NCBI GenBank assembly: GCA_045655645.1
Contig: JAZOPS010000033.1
Location: 1 to 64,000 of the forward strand
From: Fimenecus sp045655645
GTDB lineage: Bacteria > Bacillota > Clostridia > Oscillospirales > Acutalibacteraceae
Direction of reading: 5' to 3'
DNA length: 64,000 bases
Below, piece after piece: positions 24,319-32,476 of this stretch; the stretch's first letter is position 1; each line of letters begins with the position of its first letter. A program made the translations under genes and the position numbers. The notes beneath the pieces were generated by a model that did not search any database, was not told where the DNA came from, and worked only from the letters and a program-made list of their open reading frames with translations.

Positions 24319-25404
24319 TTACCATCTGTTTTCAACATATTCACAGAATGCATACATATCTTTGATTTCAAGCTTTGTGCCGTCATCCAAAGTTACATCA
24401 CCATTCCAGATACCGTGAACTTGGTGAGTGTTCATTCTGCCAATTTTCAAATCTAAATCTGTGTGATAGTCAAAGAATGGTGTCATTGTAAGGTTAAATC
24501 TGCCATCTTCAGAAATAAACTTCCATGGTTCCATATATTTATCGTCTTTAGGGAATGTTTCAACGTCAACTGCACCGAATTTATGTGCTTTACCATCAAA
24601 GAAAAGGCAAGTTTCTGTTGCGTTGCTTTCGTCACCGATTGCCCAAGTGATTTCAAATGAGAAAAGGTGCTTGTCGCCTTTTGCATCAGTAAGATATTGT
24701 GCGCCTGCACCCCAATACCAAACCATTTCGTGAATAGTATTTACACGACCCCAGTCAAGGAATGCAAATGTATCCTCTTTTGAGAAATCATAGGTATCAT
24801 TACCAATTCTCATTGTACCTGCACATGGCATACCAAGTTGCTTTGTTGTCATAAAGTAGCGTGTTGGGTCTTCTTTGAATGGAAGAACTGTTGTGATATT
24901 CTCAAAACCTTCTGGAATATCCATTGTGAAATCACATTCAACAACACCATGGTCTTTTGTAGCACATCTGAACCAAAGTCTTCTTGAAGTTTCTTTTGTG
25001 TCAAAGTCAACTTCTGCACCACCACAATTGAGTTTAAGACGATTTGGCACGTCGCCTTTCTTTGGTGGAATAAACTTATCACCAAAGAAGAATTTTGTGC
25101 AGTCAATGATTTCGTTGCCGTGTTCAATGTCGATAAGCTTTGCTGTTACAAAGCCTGCCATACTGAGATTCGCAAAGTTGAGCTGAACTGTGAGTTTACC
25201 ATTAGAAACCTGATAAAAATCCCACTCTTTTCTTGTAATAAGATGCTTTTTAACAAGATTTCTGTCATACTCAAACACATTATGTCTTGCCCAACCCTTA
25301 GCATTCAATGTACCGTCAGAATTAAGCAATGGTGTGCTTTCAGTATATTCAATCTGTTTTGATTTTTCAGGCCAATCCTGAAAAGGAACATAGGTTCTTT
25401 CCAT
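24319..25404 (-). CDS. DUF2804-family protein, 361 aa
   Basis: The family is recognisable from the N-terminal phrase TPLLNSDGTLNAKGWARHNVF, the central RLWFRCATKDHG and the later VWYWGAGAQYL and TWAIGD motifs. Members are uncharacterised beta-rich proteins related to the AttH/hydroxyneurosporene hydratase (CrtC) fold, probably binding a hydrophobic or lipid-like ligand. No signal peptide is seen. A longer frame to 25470 exists, but AAGGAG before the ATG at 25404 and a promoter overlapping the extra part decide the shorter start. It converges on GH31 and is separated from the surface-polymer genes by a terminator, so it is monocistronic. Confidence 0.75.
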   Translation of the reverse strand: MERTYVPFQDWPEKSKQIEYTESTPLLNSDGTLNAKGWARHNVFEYDRNLVKKHLITRKEWDFYQVSNGKLTVQLNFANLSMAGFVTAKLIDIEHGNEIIDCTKFFFGDKFIPPKKGDVPNRLKLNCGGAEVDFDTKETSRRLWFRCATKDHGVVECDFTMDIPEGFENITTVLPFKEDPTRYFMTTKQLGMPCAGTMRIGNDTYDFSKEDTFAFLDWGRVNTIHEMVWYWGAGAQYLTDAKGDKHLFSFEITWAIGDESNATETCLFFDGKAHKFGAVDVETFPKDDKYMEPWKFISEDGRFNLTMTPFFDYHTDLDLKIGRMNTHQVHGIWNGDVTLDDGTKLEIKDMYAFCEYVENRW

Positions 25405-25441
25405 AAATCCAATCTCCTTACTAAAATTTTCCTTAACAAAT

Positions 25442-25470
25442 ATTATAAACCTAATATTTTGCCATTGCAA
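25442..25470 (-). promoter_or_regulatory. Promoter of the DUF2804 gene
   Basis: Minus strand: TTGCAA (25470-25465), a 17-base spacer and TATAAT (25447-25442), ahead of the AAGGAG and ATG at 25404. Confidence 0.7.
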
Positions 25471-25479
25471 CAGTTTTAA

Positions 25480-25513
25480 TAAAAAAACTCTCTGAAATAG
25501 TTTTCAGAGAGTT
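25480..25513 (-). terminator. Terminator of the glycerophosphotransferase-YidC/sulfatase unit
   Basis: AACTCTCTGAAA (25486-25497) pairs with TTTCAGAGAGTT (25502-25513) as a perfect 12-bp stem with only a 4-base loop. The A7 on the plus strand becomes a T run for minus-strand transcripts. Confidence 0.85.
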
Positions 25514-25520
25514 TAATAGT

Positions 25521-28301
25521 TTATGGTGCTGAATGTTCTTTTAAAACTGTTGTTTCGTCATAGAATTCCCAGTTTTCTTCATCCCAAATGTTGTCTTCTA
25601 CACTATACCACTGTGCTGGCAAAAAGCACTGACCATTATTTATATTAGTTTCCCACTTATCAGATACAATAATATATTGTCTGTGAGCAGTTTTCTCATC
25701 ACTGTTAATTACTTTACCAGTAAACGGATTCACAGGATTTGAAATAAGGTCTTTAACTGCTAATGCAGGAGTATCGGCATTTGTCATAAATTCAGTTGAT
25801 GTTGTAAACTCGGTACTATTGAAGTCTTTAACCATAAATAACGGGTAGTATAGTGCAGTATCAACATTTTTTCCATTGTTATCTTTCACTATCAATTTAT
25901 CAAGTTGGTTAAGGGCTCTTCCGTGGTCCGCTACGATAATGATTTTAGTGTTATCATACACATCATTTTCACGAAGATAATCAAACCAATCTCCTAATTT
26001 CATCAACGCAGCCATATTCGCATGATAATGACTCATGTCAGTATAATCGTCCATTCTAAGCTGACTGCCATTTAAATTGAATCTTGAAGCATTGTTTGCT
26101 TCAAATTCTGTATTATCAACATTTAAAGCAGGTGTATAATCAGGTGTTTGAAGCAACATTGGTTCGTGAGTTATATCACTAGATATGAATAAGAATGTGT
26201 TCTTTTCTTCATTCTTAATTTGAGTCATATTAGGCATACTTGCTAATGCATTATATGATTGCATAAAAGATGCTCTAAGACCTGTAGCTACTGATGTACT
26301 CTCTCCCTTTTGCTGAGAATAAATCATTTCGGTTGAACCTGTTGTAATCTGTCTATAACCACCATTCTCATAAATAGTTGGTTGTACAAACAATGGCATG
26401 GTCTTCATAATACCAAAACAGAAGAAGTTTCGGTGATTATTCTTAATAACGCTTTCTTTCTGTTCCACATCACCGAAAGCACCTTTTGTGATGTGAGCAT
26501 CTATATCAGGATATTCATCAAATACCGACAAATCCGGAATCCATTGATAATTTGCATAAACAGGGTCACAAACAGTAACATCAAAGCCATTATTTGCAAA
26601 AAGCACAGGCATAACCTTCAATGCTTCGTTGTGTTTATCAACCAACCATTCACTATCCCTTTTATTCATCTCAACTGGAGTGTATTCATATCCACCCAAT
26701 AAAGCTGGAATACCCATATTAGTTGTTGGACCAAATGACATTGTATTTGAATAATATGTGAAACCTGCAAATTGTTCTTTCAATTCTGGCTTTTCATTGA
26801 AAATATATGGTACATATTCGCCCATTGCACGGTCAAGCATAATGACAACTACATTTTCACCCTTTGTGCTTATATCAAAGTTTGGAACGCCACCAGACTC
26901 AAGGACTTGAGTTGAAATTTTGTCAATCTCTGTTCTAATTGTATTAATGTTGATTACTGACATTCCACCCAATGCAAGAACTACAATTGCAAGAACAGTT
27001 GCGATAACATTTTTCCACTTCTTAATGCTTAAAAGCACTACCAGTGCCAGTATTGCAATAACACCAATATTAATTACCTGTTCACTTAACGCAAATGACA
27101 TTCCTTCATCATATTGAAGTGTTGCTGAAATATTTCCTAAATTCAAGCCAAAGAACATATAGTTAACTGTCATTACAACGCACATAATAACAACTAACTT
27201 TTCAAAAACAACTTTGCCTTTTGGGCTTGCGAGCCAATAAAAAACGCTCATCCAAACAACAAATGTACCTGCTGCAAAGCAAGTCGCACTTACAACATAC
27301 CACAAAGGATTATGAAAATATGTTACATCAACATATTCCTGAGGGGAAGCTGCAATAAATGTTGTTGGAATTAGCAGACCTACAAGAACGGTAAGATAGA
27401 ATGCACCAAGCATAAAAATCTTGCGGTTTGGTGTAACTGCAGCATCTTTGCTCTTTATTATTATAAGTTTCTTGAAAATTGGTAAAAGTGATGGCATAAG
27501 AAGTGCAACACCAATACCAATTAAGAAAATTCTTTTCTTGATTGATTCAGTTTCATAAATAAATCCACCAAATGCAACCATTAAAACGCCAATAATTGCT
27601 GTGAGAATTTTAAGAACTTTTTGCGGATTTTTAATCTTATAGAATATTGTTTTAACAAGTGAGAACACATTGTTAAGTGTCCAATAAAATACAAGTCCTG
27701 ATGGAGATGTATAAAGGAAAATCAAGAAGAATACTGCCATTCCATATAACTGTATTTTTGTTTTCAATGGAAATCCTTTAAGATATAACGCACTTGAAAT
27801 AACATTGACAGATGTCATTAAAATTGGTAGCAAGTTGATTGCAAAGCCACCAATAACAATAAGTCCATCAGGTGCACTTAAATCTTTAATTGGGCCGAAT
27901 GAAACACCGTTGAGGATTTCAAGATGTGACAAAAACTGATATGCCGCCATAAAGAATGGAATTTCAAGAAGCAATGAAACAGAGCCGTGCAAAGCATCTG
28001 TAGGTTTATAATGATTCTGACGATAATATGTCTGCAAAATCATCATTCTTTCATCGCCTGTGAAAGTCTTCTTAATATGTGTTACACCTTTATTGAGTTT
28101 GTTTTCAATATCTCTTGCTGCTTCTTGCATTGCGTCAGCACGACGATACAAAGGAAGTACAAGAATGTTCATAACAAGGCTTAAAAATATAATTGATAAA
28201 CCTGGGTTTCCAACAAAAGTATTTGCAACACTGAAAATCACTTCAAATATCAATTTGAGAGGTCCAATGAATAATGTTTCTAATATAGAAAAGAATGACA
28301 T
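25521..28301 (-). CDS. YidC/Oxa1-like membrane domain fused to a sulfatase/LTA synthase-type phosphotransferase-like domain
   Basis: Residues 1-225 have the YidC/Oxa1 layout: a first helix, SIIFLSLVMNILVLPLYRR, a charged coiled region, then a LLLEIPFFMAAYQFLSHLEIL helix and an LVFYWTLNNVFSLVKTIF end. The conserved groove Arg of true insertases (the R in the R-LILLPL segment) appears as N45, so insertase activity is doubtful. About six further membrane segments span 235-450. Residues 480-880 form an alkaline phosphatase/sulfatase-fold domain: VVVIMLDRA with D490, a Thr pair at 526-527 in SFGPTTNMG where LtaS-type enzymes have their nucleophile, and a metal-binding VADHG at 790-794. Its place beside a TagB-like gene suggests surface polymer assembly or decoration. 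Confidence 0.75.
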   Translation of the reverse strand: MSFFSILETLFIGPLKLIFEVIFSVANTFVGNPGLSIIFLSLVMNILVLPLYRRADAMQEAARDIENKLNKGVTHIKKTFTGDERMMILQTYYRQNHYKPTDALHGSVSLLLEIPFFMAAYQFLSHLEILNGVSFGPIKDLSAPDGLIVIGGFAINLLPILMTSVNVISSALYLKGFPLKTKIQLYGMAVFFLIFLYTSPSGLVFYWTLNNVFSLVKTIFYKIKNPQKVLKILTAIIGVLMVAFGGFIYETESIKKRIFLIGIGVALLMPSLLPIFKKLIIIKSKDAAVTPNRKIFMLGAFYLTVLVGLLIPTTFIAASPQEYVDVTYFHNPLWYVVSATCFAAGTFVVWMSVFYWLASPKGKVVFEKLVVIMCVVMTVNYMFFGLNLGNISATLQYDEGMSFALSEQVINIGVIAILALVVLLSIKKWKNVIATVLAIVVLALGGMSVININTIRTEIDKISTQVLESGGVPNFDISTKGENVVVIMLDRAMGEYVPYIFNEKPELKEQFAGFTYYSNTMSFGPTTNMGIPALLGGYEYTPVEMNKRDSEWLVDKHNEALKVMPVLFANNGFDVTVCDPVYANYQWIPDLSVFDEYPDIDAHITKGAFGDVEQKESVIKNNHRNFFCFGIMKTMPLFVQPTIYENGGYRQITTGSTEMIYSQQKGESTSVATGLRASFMQSYNALASMPNMTQIKNEEKNTFLFISSDITHEPMLLQTPDYTPALNVDNTEFEANNASRFNLNGSQLRMDDYTDMSHYHANMAALMKLGDWFDYLRENDVYDNTKIIIVADHGRALNQLDKLIVKDNNGKNVDTALYYPLFMVKDFNSTEFTTSTEFMTNADTPALAVKDLISNPVNPFTGKVINSDEKTAHRQYIIVSDKWETNINNGQCFLPAQWYSVEDNIWDEENWEFYDETTVLKEHSAP

Positions 28302-28302
28302 A

Positions 28303-29538
28303 TTATTTTCCCTCCTTTTCAGCTGTTAACTCTTCATATTTGTTGATTAAATAGTCCGCTGTACGCTCTGCACCCTGACCAACAAATTCCCATGTTTCTG
28401 CCTTGACCTGACGACGACCTTCAACATATTGTGCGTCTGAAAGGCAAGAATCAATTAACTCTTTAAGATTGTTCATATTGTCTTCTGTAAGTTCACGACC
28501 AAGTCTTGGAAGTGCTGTGGTTGTCCAAAGTGGAGTATCAAGCCACCAAGCATCGTAAAGGCTTACATCGAAATTTGGATTTGTATAAATTACGGGTTTA
28601 TCATAAACCAAAGAGAAGTCAAAAATAACACCTGAGAAGTCAGAAATGAGAATGTCTGAACGACGAAGAACATCAAAATTATCTGTATCTCTGTTCCATT
28701 CAAGCTGTTCTGAGTCAGGATATTCCTTCATCAACTTTTCAATCATATCCTTTTCAGATTTGAAAGACTGTGGGTGTGGACGAACAATAACGTGATATCC
28801 TGTTTTAAGAAGCACATCAAGAATTTTACCACCATAGACGCTGAATATTGCACTTTGTCCCCAAGATGGTGCCAAGAGCACTGTTCTTTCGTGGTCTGGT
28901 GCAGGACCTTCTTTTTCAAGTCTTGCAATCATTTTGTCCATATAAGGAATTCCGACTTTATAAAGTTCTTTTTCAGGTAATTCACGAAGTTTTTCGAGAT
29001 TTCTTATGTCTTGGGCCTGATATTCACCTGAAAGCAAAATAGCGTCATAATAGTCGATACCGAACATTCTGTATAATGTTATTTCACTTGCTGCATGTGG
29101 AATATGTACATAATATTTTACTTCTTTTGAGCGTTTCCACTGGTAAACATCAAGGCCAGGTGTAGTTGAAAGTAAAATAGTTGCTTTCAAGAAATTAAGA
29201 CGAGCAAAAGCCTTGTTTTCATTACCAACATATTCTGCTTTGATGTGTTCAAAATCATTATCAAGAGCAGGGTCGTCTTCAGATGCTGTCATATACACAA
29301 CATCTTTGCCACGCTTGTCCAACTCGCGACAAATTGGTTCAAAAATTGACCAATATCTCTTATCGTCAGCAAAAATTACAAAAGGTAAGCCTTTCAAATC
29401 TGCTTCGACTTTTCCGCTACCTAACTTAAAGCGAAGTTTAATCCAAAGCATTCTCAAAGAATAAAAAGCTGCTCCAAGCACACCAATAAGAATGGTGAAA
29501 AGCATACTACCCGTGCCTGGGTCAATATACAATAACAT
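28303..29538 (-). CDS. CDP-glycerol glycerophosphotransferase-family protein (TagB/TarB-like)
   Basis: The 411-aa protein has one N-terminal membrane helix (SMLFTILIGVLGAAFYSL) and a GT-B-type body. It matches the teichoic acid TagB/TagF family: SKEVKYYVHIPHA, then YYDAILLSGEYQ, a central VLLAPSWGQSA, HVIVRPHPQS, and the nucleotide/acceptor site segment ILISDFSGVIFDF. Such enzymes add glycerol phosphate or a similar unit from a CDP donor at the inner membrane face. GAGGAG lies nine bases before the ATG at 29538 but abuts the alternative ATG at 29547, so the inner start is chosen. The YidC/sulfatase fusion follows 1 base after its stop. Confidence 0.85.
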   Translation of the reverse strand: MLLYIDPGTGSMLFTILIGVLGAAFYSLRMLWIKLRFKLGSGKVEADLKGLPFVIFADDKRYWSIFEPICRELDKRGKDVVYMTASEDDPALDNDFEHIKAEYVGNENKAFARLNFLKATILLSTTPGLDVYQWKRSKEVKYYVHIPHAASEITLYRMFGIDYYDAILLSGEYQAQDIRNLEKLRELPEKELYKVGIPYMDKMIARLEKEGPAPDHERTVLLAPSWGQSAIFSVYGGKILDVLLKTGYHVIVRPHPQSFKSEKDMIEKLMKEYPDSEQLEWNRDTDNFDVLRRSDILISDFSGVIFDFSLVYDKPVIYTNPNFDVSLYDAWWLDTPLWTTTALPRLGRELTEDNMNNLKELIDSCLSDAQYVEGRRQVKAETWEFVGQGAERTADYLINKYEELTAEKEGK

Positions 29539-29593
29539 TCTTAACATCTCCTCGTAAAATATAAAACTTTATGAATTTTATCATATCCAATTA

Positions 29594-29622
29594 ATTATAT
29601 CACAAATAATAATAAAAATCAA
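29594..29622 (-). promoter_or_regulatory. Promoter of the glycerophosphotransferase-YidC/sulfatase unit
   Basis: Minus strand: TTGATT (29622-29617), a 17-base spacer and TATAAT (29599-29594). Confidence 0.65.
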
Positions 29623-29652
29623 TTATTCAACCCTTTAATATTGTCTTTTTAT

Positions 29653-29689
29653 GAAAAAAGCAGAAACATCATTAGACGATGCTTCTGCT
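29653..29689 (-). terminator. Terminator of the lic operon
   Basis: AGCAGAAACATC (29659-29670) pairs with GATGCTTCTGCT (29678-29689), one mismatch. It is followed on the minus strand by a T run from the A6 at 29654-29659. It separates the lic operon from the glycerophosphotransferase unit. Confidence 0.8.
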
Positions 29690-29708
29690 CTCGCTTTTTA
29701 ATATTTAA

Positions 29709-30674
29709 TTATTTGCTTTTCTTGAAAAGTTCTTTAACATCTGCAGCTGCAAATACGCTACAAAGAAGAACAACGATAGTACAAGCAATTGCTATTCCAC
29801 TTGGCATTGTCTTTGTAATAATTGCTGTAAAAATAACAGCCCATGCACCATAAGTAACATTGAGTCCCATTGCCTTTGATGCACCAATTTGAGAAATAGC
29901 TTTGTAATAGAAAAGATATGAAACTGTTGCTGCTAAACCTGCTGCTGCAATTGTAGGAATCAACCAAGTAGCTTCACTTGTGAAGAGACTTACTGCAAAG
30001 CTCCAGCTTTCTGTGATATCCCAACCTTTGATTAAAGAAATTGCTGGTAAAAGAATTACACCGTAAGTAAGTGCTGATGTTGTCTGACGAATTTGAAGTG
30101 CATATTCATCAGTAACTTCAGGGTCTGTAAGGCTCTTTGCAAGAATAACTGCTTCAATACCCCAACCGAATGAGCACATAAGTGCACCGAGAATACCAAG
30201 AGCATAGTTAGTAACATTCATTTCTGGTGAATAGTAAAGACCATATACACCAAGAAGTGTTGCTATAAGGAAGAGCCATTGATGCCATTTCATTTTTTCT
30301 TTAAGGAATATGAATGCAAGGACTGCACCGATTGCAGGGAAAACTGCAGATGCAACTGCACCGATTGATGCGCCCATGTAGTTAACTGACATAACATAAC
30401 CTGTCATACCAATAGGTCCACCAATAACAGCAGCCAAAACTACAAACTTACCACTCTTTGTTTTAAATGCCTTCCAAACATTCTTTGCGTTGCCTTTAAC
30501 AGCATTGTAAATTGTTGCCCAGATTGCTGAAAATCCATCATGCAAAAATGTGCTGACAAATGGCGCTAAGAAAATCGCTTGTTCTGTTGAAAAGAATGGA
30601 CTCATTGCCAATGCATAGCCCAAAACGATTGTTTCAATCGCCCATGTAATACCAGCTATAATACCTGCTAACAT
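29709..30674 (-). CDS. licB: EamA/DMT-superfamily permease, LicB-like (choline uptake)
   Basis: The 321-aa protein has ten hydrophobic segments in two EamA-type halves (GGPIGMTGYVMSVNYMGASIGA in the first, SQIGASKAMGLNVTYGAWAVIF in the second). Members of the drug/metabolite transporter superfamily next to choline kinase and phosphocholine cytidylyltransferase genes are LicB, which imports choline for cell surface phosphocholine. The assignment rests on context plus family. It starts 28 bases after the LicA-like gene with a GGAGG site, and a terminator lies just downstream. Confidence 0.78.
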   Translation of the reverse strand: MLAGIIAGITWAIETIVLGYALAMSPFFSTEQAIFLAPFVSTFLHDGFSAIWATIYNAVKGNAKNVWKAFKTKSGKFVVLAAVIGGPIGMTGYVMSVNYMGASIGAVASAVFPAIGAVLAFIFLKEKMKWHQWLFLIATLLGVYGLYYSPEMNVTNYALGILGALMCSFGWGIEAVILAKSLTDPEVTDEYALQIRQTTSALTYGVILLPAISLIKGWDITESWSFAVSLFTSEATWLIPTIAAAGLAATVSYLFYYKAISQIGASKAMGLNVTYGAWAVIFTAIITKTMPSGIAIACTIVVLLCSVFAAADVKELFKKSK

Positions 30675-30702
30675 AATTTTTCCTCCAAGATTTATTTCTT
30701 AA

Positions 30703-31605
30703 TTACTTTATATTCTTATAGTCTTCAATGAAGCCTTTAAGTCTTGTATAACGTTCTGTTGCCCAATCTTCCATTGGTTGTCCATCATAAGGAACTCTCA
30801 TTTTTGCCCAGAGTGTCCAGAGATAGTCTACATAGATTTTGTTTGCAAGGAAATGCTTTTCATCAATGGTTTCAGGCTCTTTGCCAAGATATGCAGTCAA
30901 TAACAGTTTATCATATTCTGCATCAAAACCTGCTTCAATAGAAACGTCTGCAATATCCCACATACCATCATTCATACCGGCATATTCCCAGTCAATGAGA
31001 TACATTCTTCCGTCGCCCAAAACCCAGTTTTCACAAAGGGCGTCATTGTGACAAGGCACTTTTTTAATATCGATTGCACCATCAATTTCAGCTTTGATTT
31101 CCATAACTTTTGCTTTGATTTCTGCGTAATCATCAAACATCGGTACATTATTATCTTCAATTACCTTTTCATAGCTTGCAGCCATCTCAAAAACTTCAAA
31201 AGGAACTTTTGTATCAACACCACAAGTGTGCATTTTATTAAAGATTTCAGCAACCTGTTCAATGCGTTCAGGATTTTTAAGTGTCTCTGATGACATTGTA
31301 ACTGCATTTTTAATAAAGCGTGTAACCTTTGAGCCATCTTCACCGAAATAAAGCATTTCTGCATCAACGCCCAAATCACAAGCCAACTTGGTGCTAATTT
31401 TTTCATCGCTACGCACAATTACTTCTTCTGTGCCCTCACCTGGAATTCGAATAACATATTCTTCGCCATTTTTCAATGTTGCTTTATATGTGTGGTTAGT
31501 TAAACCACCCATTCTTGATAAATCAGCATAATCATCTGTGCCCAGCACCTTAAGCATTAAAGCCTTTACAACCGGAACATCTTCAAGAATAATATCTTTT
31601 GCCAT
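30703..31605 (-). CDS. licA: LicA-like choline kinase (aminoglycoside phosphotransferase fold)
   Basis: This 300-aa kinase of the choline/ethanolamine kinase-APH group phosphorylates choline in the cytoplasm. The Brenner motif CHNDALCENWVLG provides catalytic Asp and metal-binding Asn, and LIDWEYAGMNDGMWDIADV provides the DFG-equivalent Asp. GGLTNHTYKATL is the N-lobe glycine loop. It starts 1 base after the LicC-like stop with its AAGGAG inside that gene, so translation is coupled. A second kinase domain of the same type is fused in the operon's first gene. Confidence 0.87.
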   Translation of the reverse strand: MAKDIILEDVPVVKALMLKVLGTDDYADLSRMGGLTNHTYKATLKNGEEYVIRIPGEGTEEVIVRSDEKISTKLACDLGVDAEMLYFGEDGSKVTRFIKNAVTMSSETLKNPERIEQVAEIFNKMHTCGVDTKVPFEVFEMAASYEKVIEDNNVPMFDDYAEIKAKVMEIKAEIDGAIDIKKVPCHNDALCENWVLGDGRMYLIDWEYAGMNDGMWDIADVSIEAGFDAEYDKLLLTAYLGKEPETIDEKHFLANKIYVDYLWTLWAKMRVPYDGQPMEDWATERYTRLKGFIEDYKNIK

Positions 31606-31606
31606 A

Positions 31607-32476
31607 TCAAACTCTCCTTAATATTTTTTCTTCATAAGAGTATTTATATTTCTCGTTATTATATGTAAACATAAAGCCTGCTGCAGCATTATTGTCGTCT
31701 TTATATGACAACACTTCTGTAATCTCACATTCCTTGCAACCAAGTTCAGCTGCCGCTGATTTCAACAATTGTGAACGGGTATCATCAACATAAGATGTAT
31801 CAAATTCTCTCAATTCGTCAAGTGTATCAAACTCAAATACCACTTGGTCAGAATATTTTCTAATTTTCATTTTGAGTTCGTTAATATGGTTTATGTAGAT
31901 ACTTTCCCACAACAAGTCAACTGTTTCAGGATTATCATATTCTTTTTCTAAAATCTCAACAAACTTTTTGCTGAATGTTTCATCCCAGAATGTGTGTCCT
32001 AACATAAACCATGCGTTTTTACCACCAATTTCAACTTTTGAGATAGTGCCATCGTCTTCACATTCCATACACCATTCTTTTGTTTCACCATCAGCATAAA
32101 CCGCTGCATAATAACAATCACTTACTTCACTTTCAAAAGGATTTTCAGAAAAGTAGTTATCTGATGAGCAAAGATATGTGTTTTTTAGAATGTCTTTTAC
32201 TGCATAAATACTTGAGTTGTTATTTCTCACAAGATATTCACTGTTATGAACAAGATGAACGCCAAACTTTTCTTTAAGATATTCAAACTGTTCACTTTTA
32301 TATCCTGTTACAATATAAATTTCAGGCACACCCGCTTCTTTAAGTTGTCGGATTTGTCTTTCAATTAACACTTCGCCTTTAACTGTAATCAAAGCTTTGT
32401 GCATTTCATAAGACAAGGGCGCAAACCTGCTTGCTGTCCCCGCTGCCATTATTACTGCATTGTCAACTTTATGCAT
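31607..32476 (-). CDS. licC: LicC-like phosphocholine cytidylyltransferase (nucleotidyltransferase family)
   Basis: This 289-aa sugar-nucleotidyltransferase-fold protein would make CDP-choline from CTP and phosphocholine. The signature MAAGTASRFAPLSYEMHKAL holds the glycine loop and the catalytic Lys, and VKGEVLIERQIRQLKEAG, SSDNYFSENPF (the metal-binding Asp) and WDETFSKKFVEIL follow as in LicC. About 60 extra residues at the C-terminus (from TRSQLLKSAAAELGC onward) have no obvious catalytic role. It directly abuts the stop codon of the fused gene upstream. A paralogous domain exists in that fused protein, so one of the two may use ethanolamine or another phosphoamine. Confidence 0.82.
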   Translation of the reverse strand: MHKVDNAVIMAAGTASRFAPLSYEMHKALITVKGEVLIERQIRQLKEAGVPEIYIVTGYKSEQFEYLKEKFGVHLVHNSEYLVRNNNSSIYAVKDILKNTYLCSSDNYFSENPFESEVSDCYYAAVYADGETKEWCMECEDDGTISKVEIGGKNAWFMLGHTFWDETFSKKFVEILEKEYDNPETVDLLWESIYINHINELKMKIRKYSDQVVFEFDTLDELREFDTSYVDDTRSQLLKSAAAELGCKECEITEVLSYKDDNNAAAGFMFTYNNEKYKYSYEEKILRRV

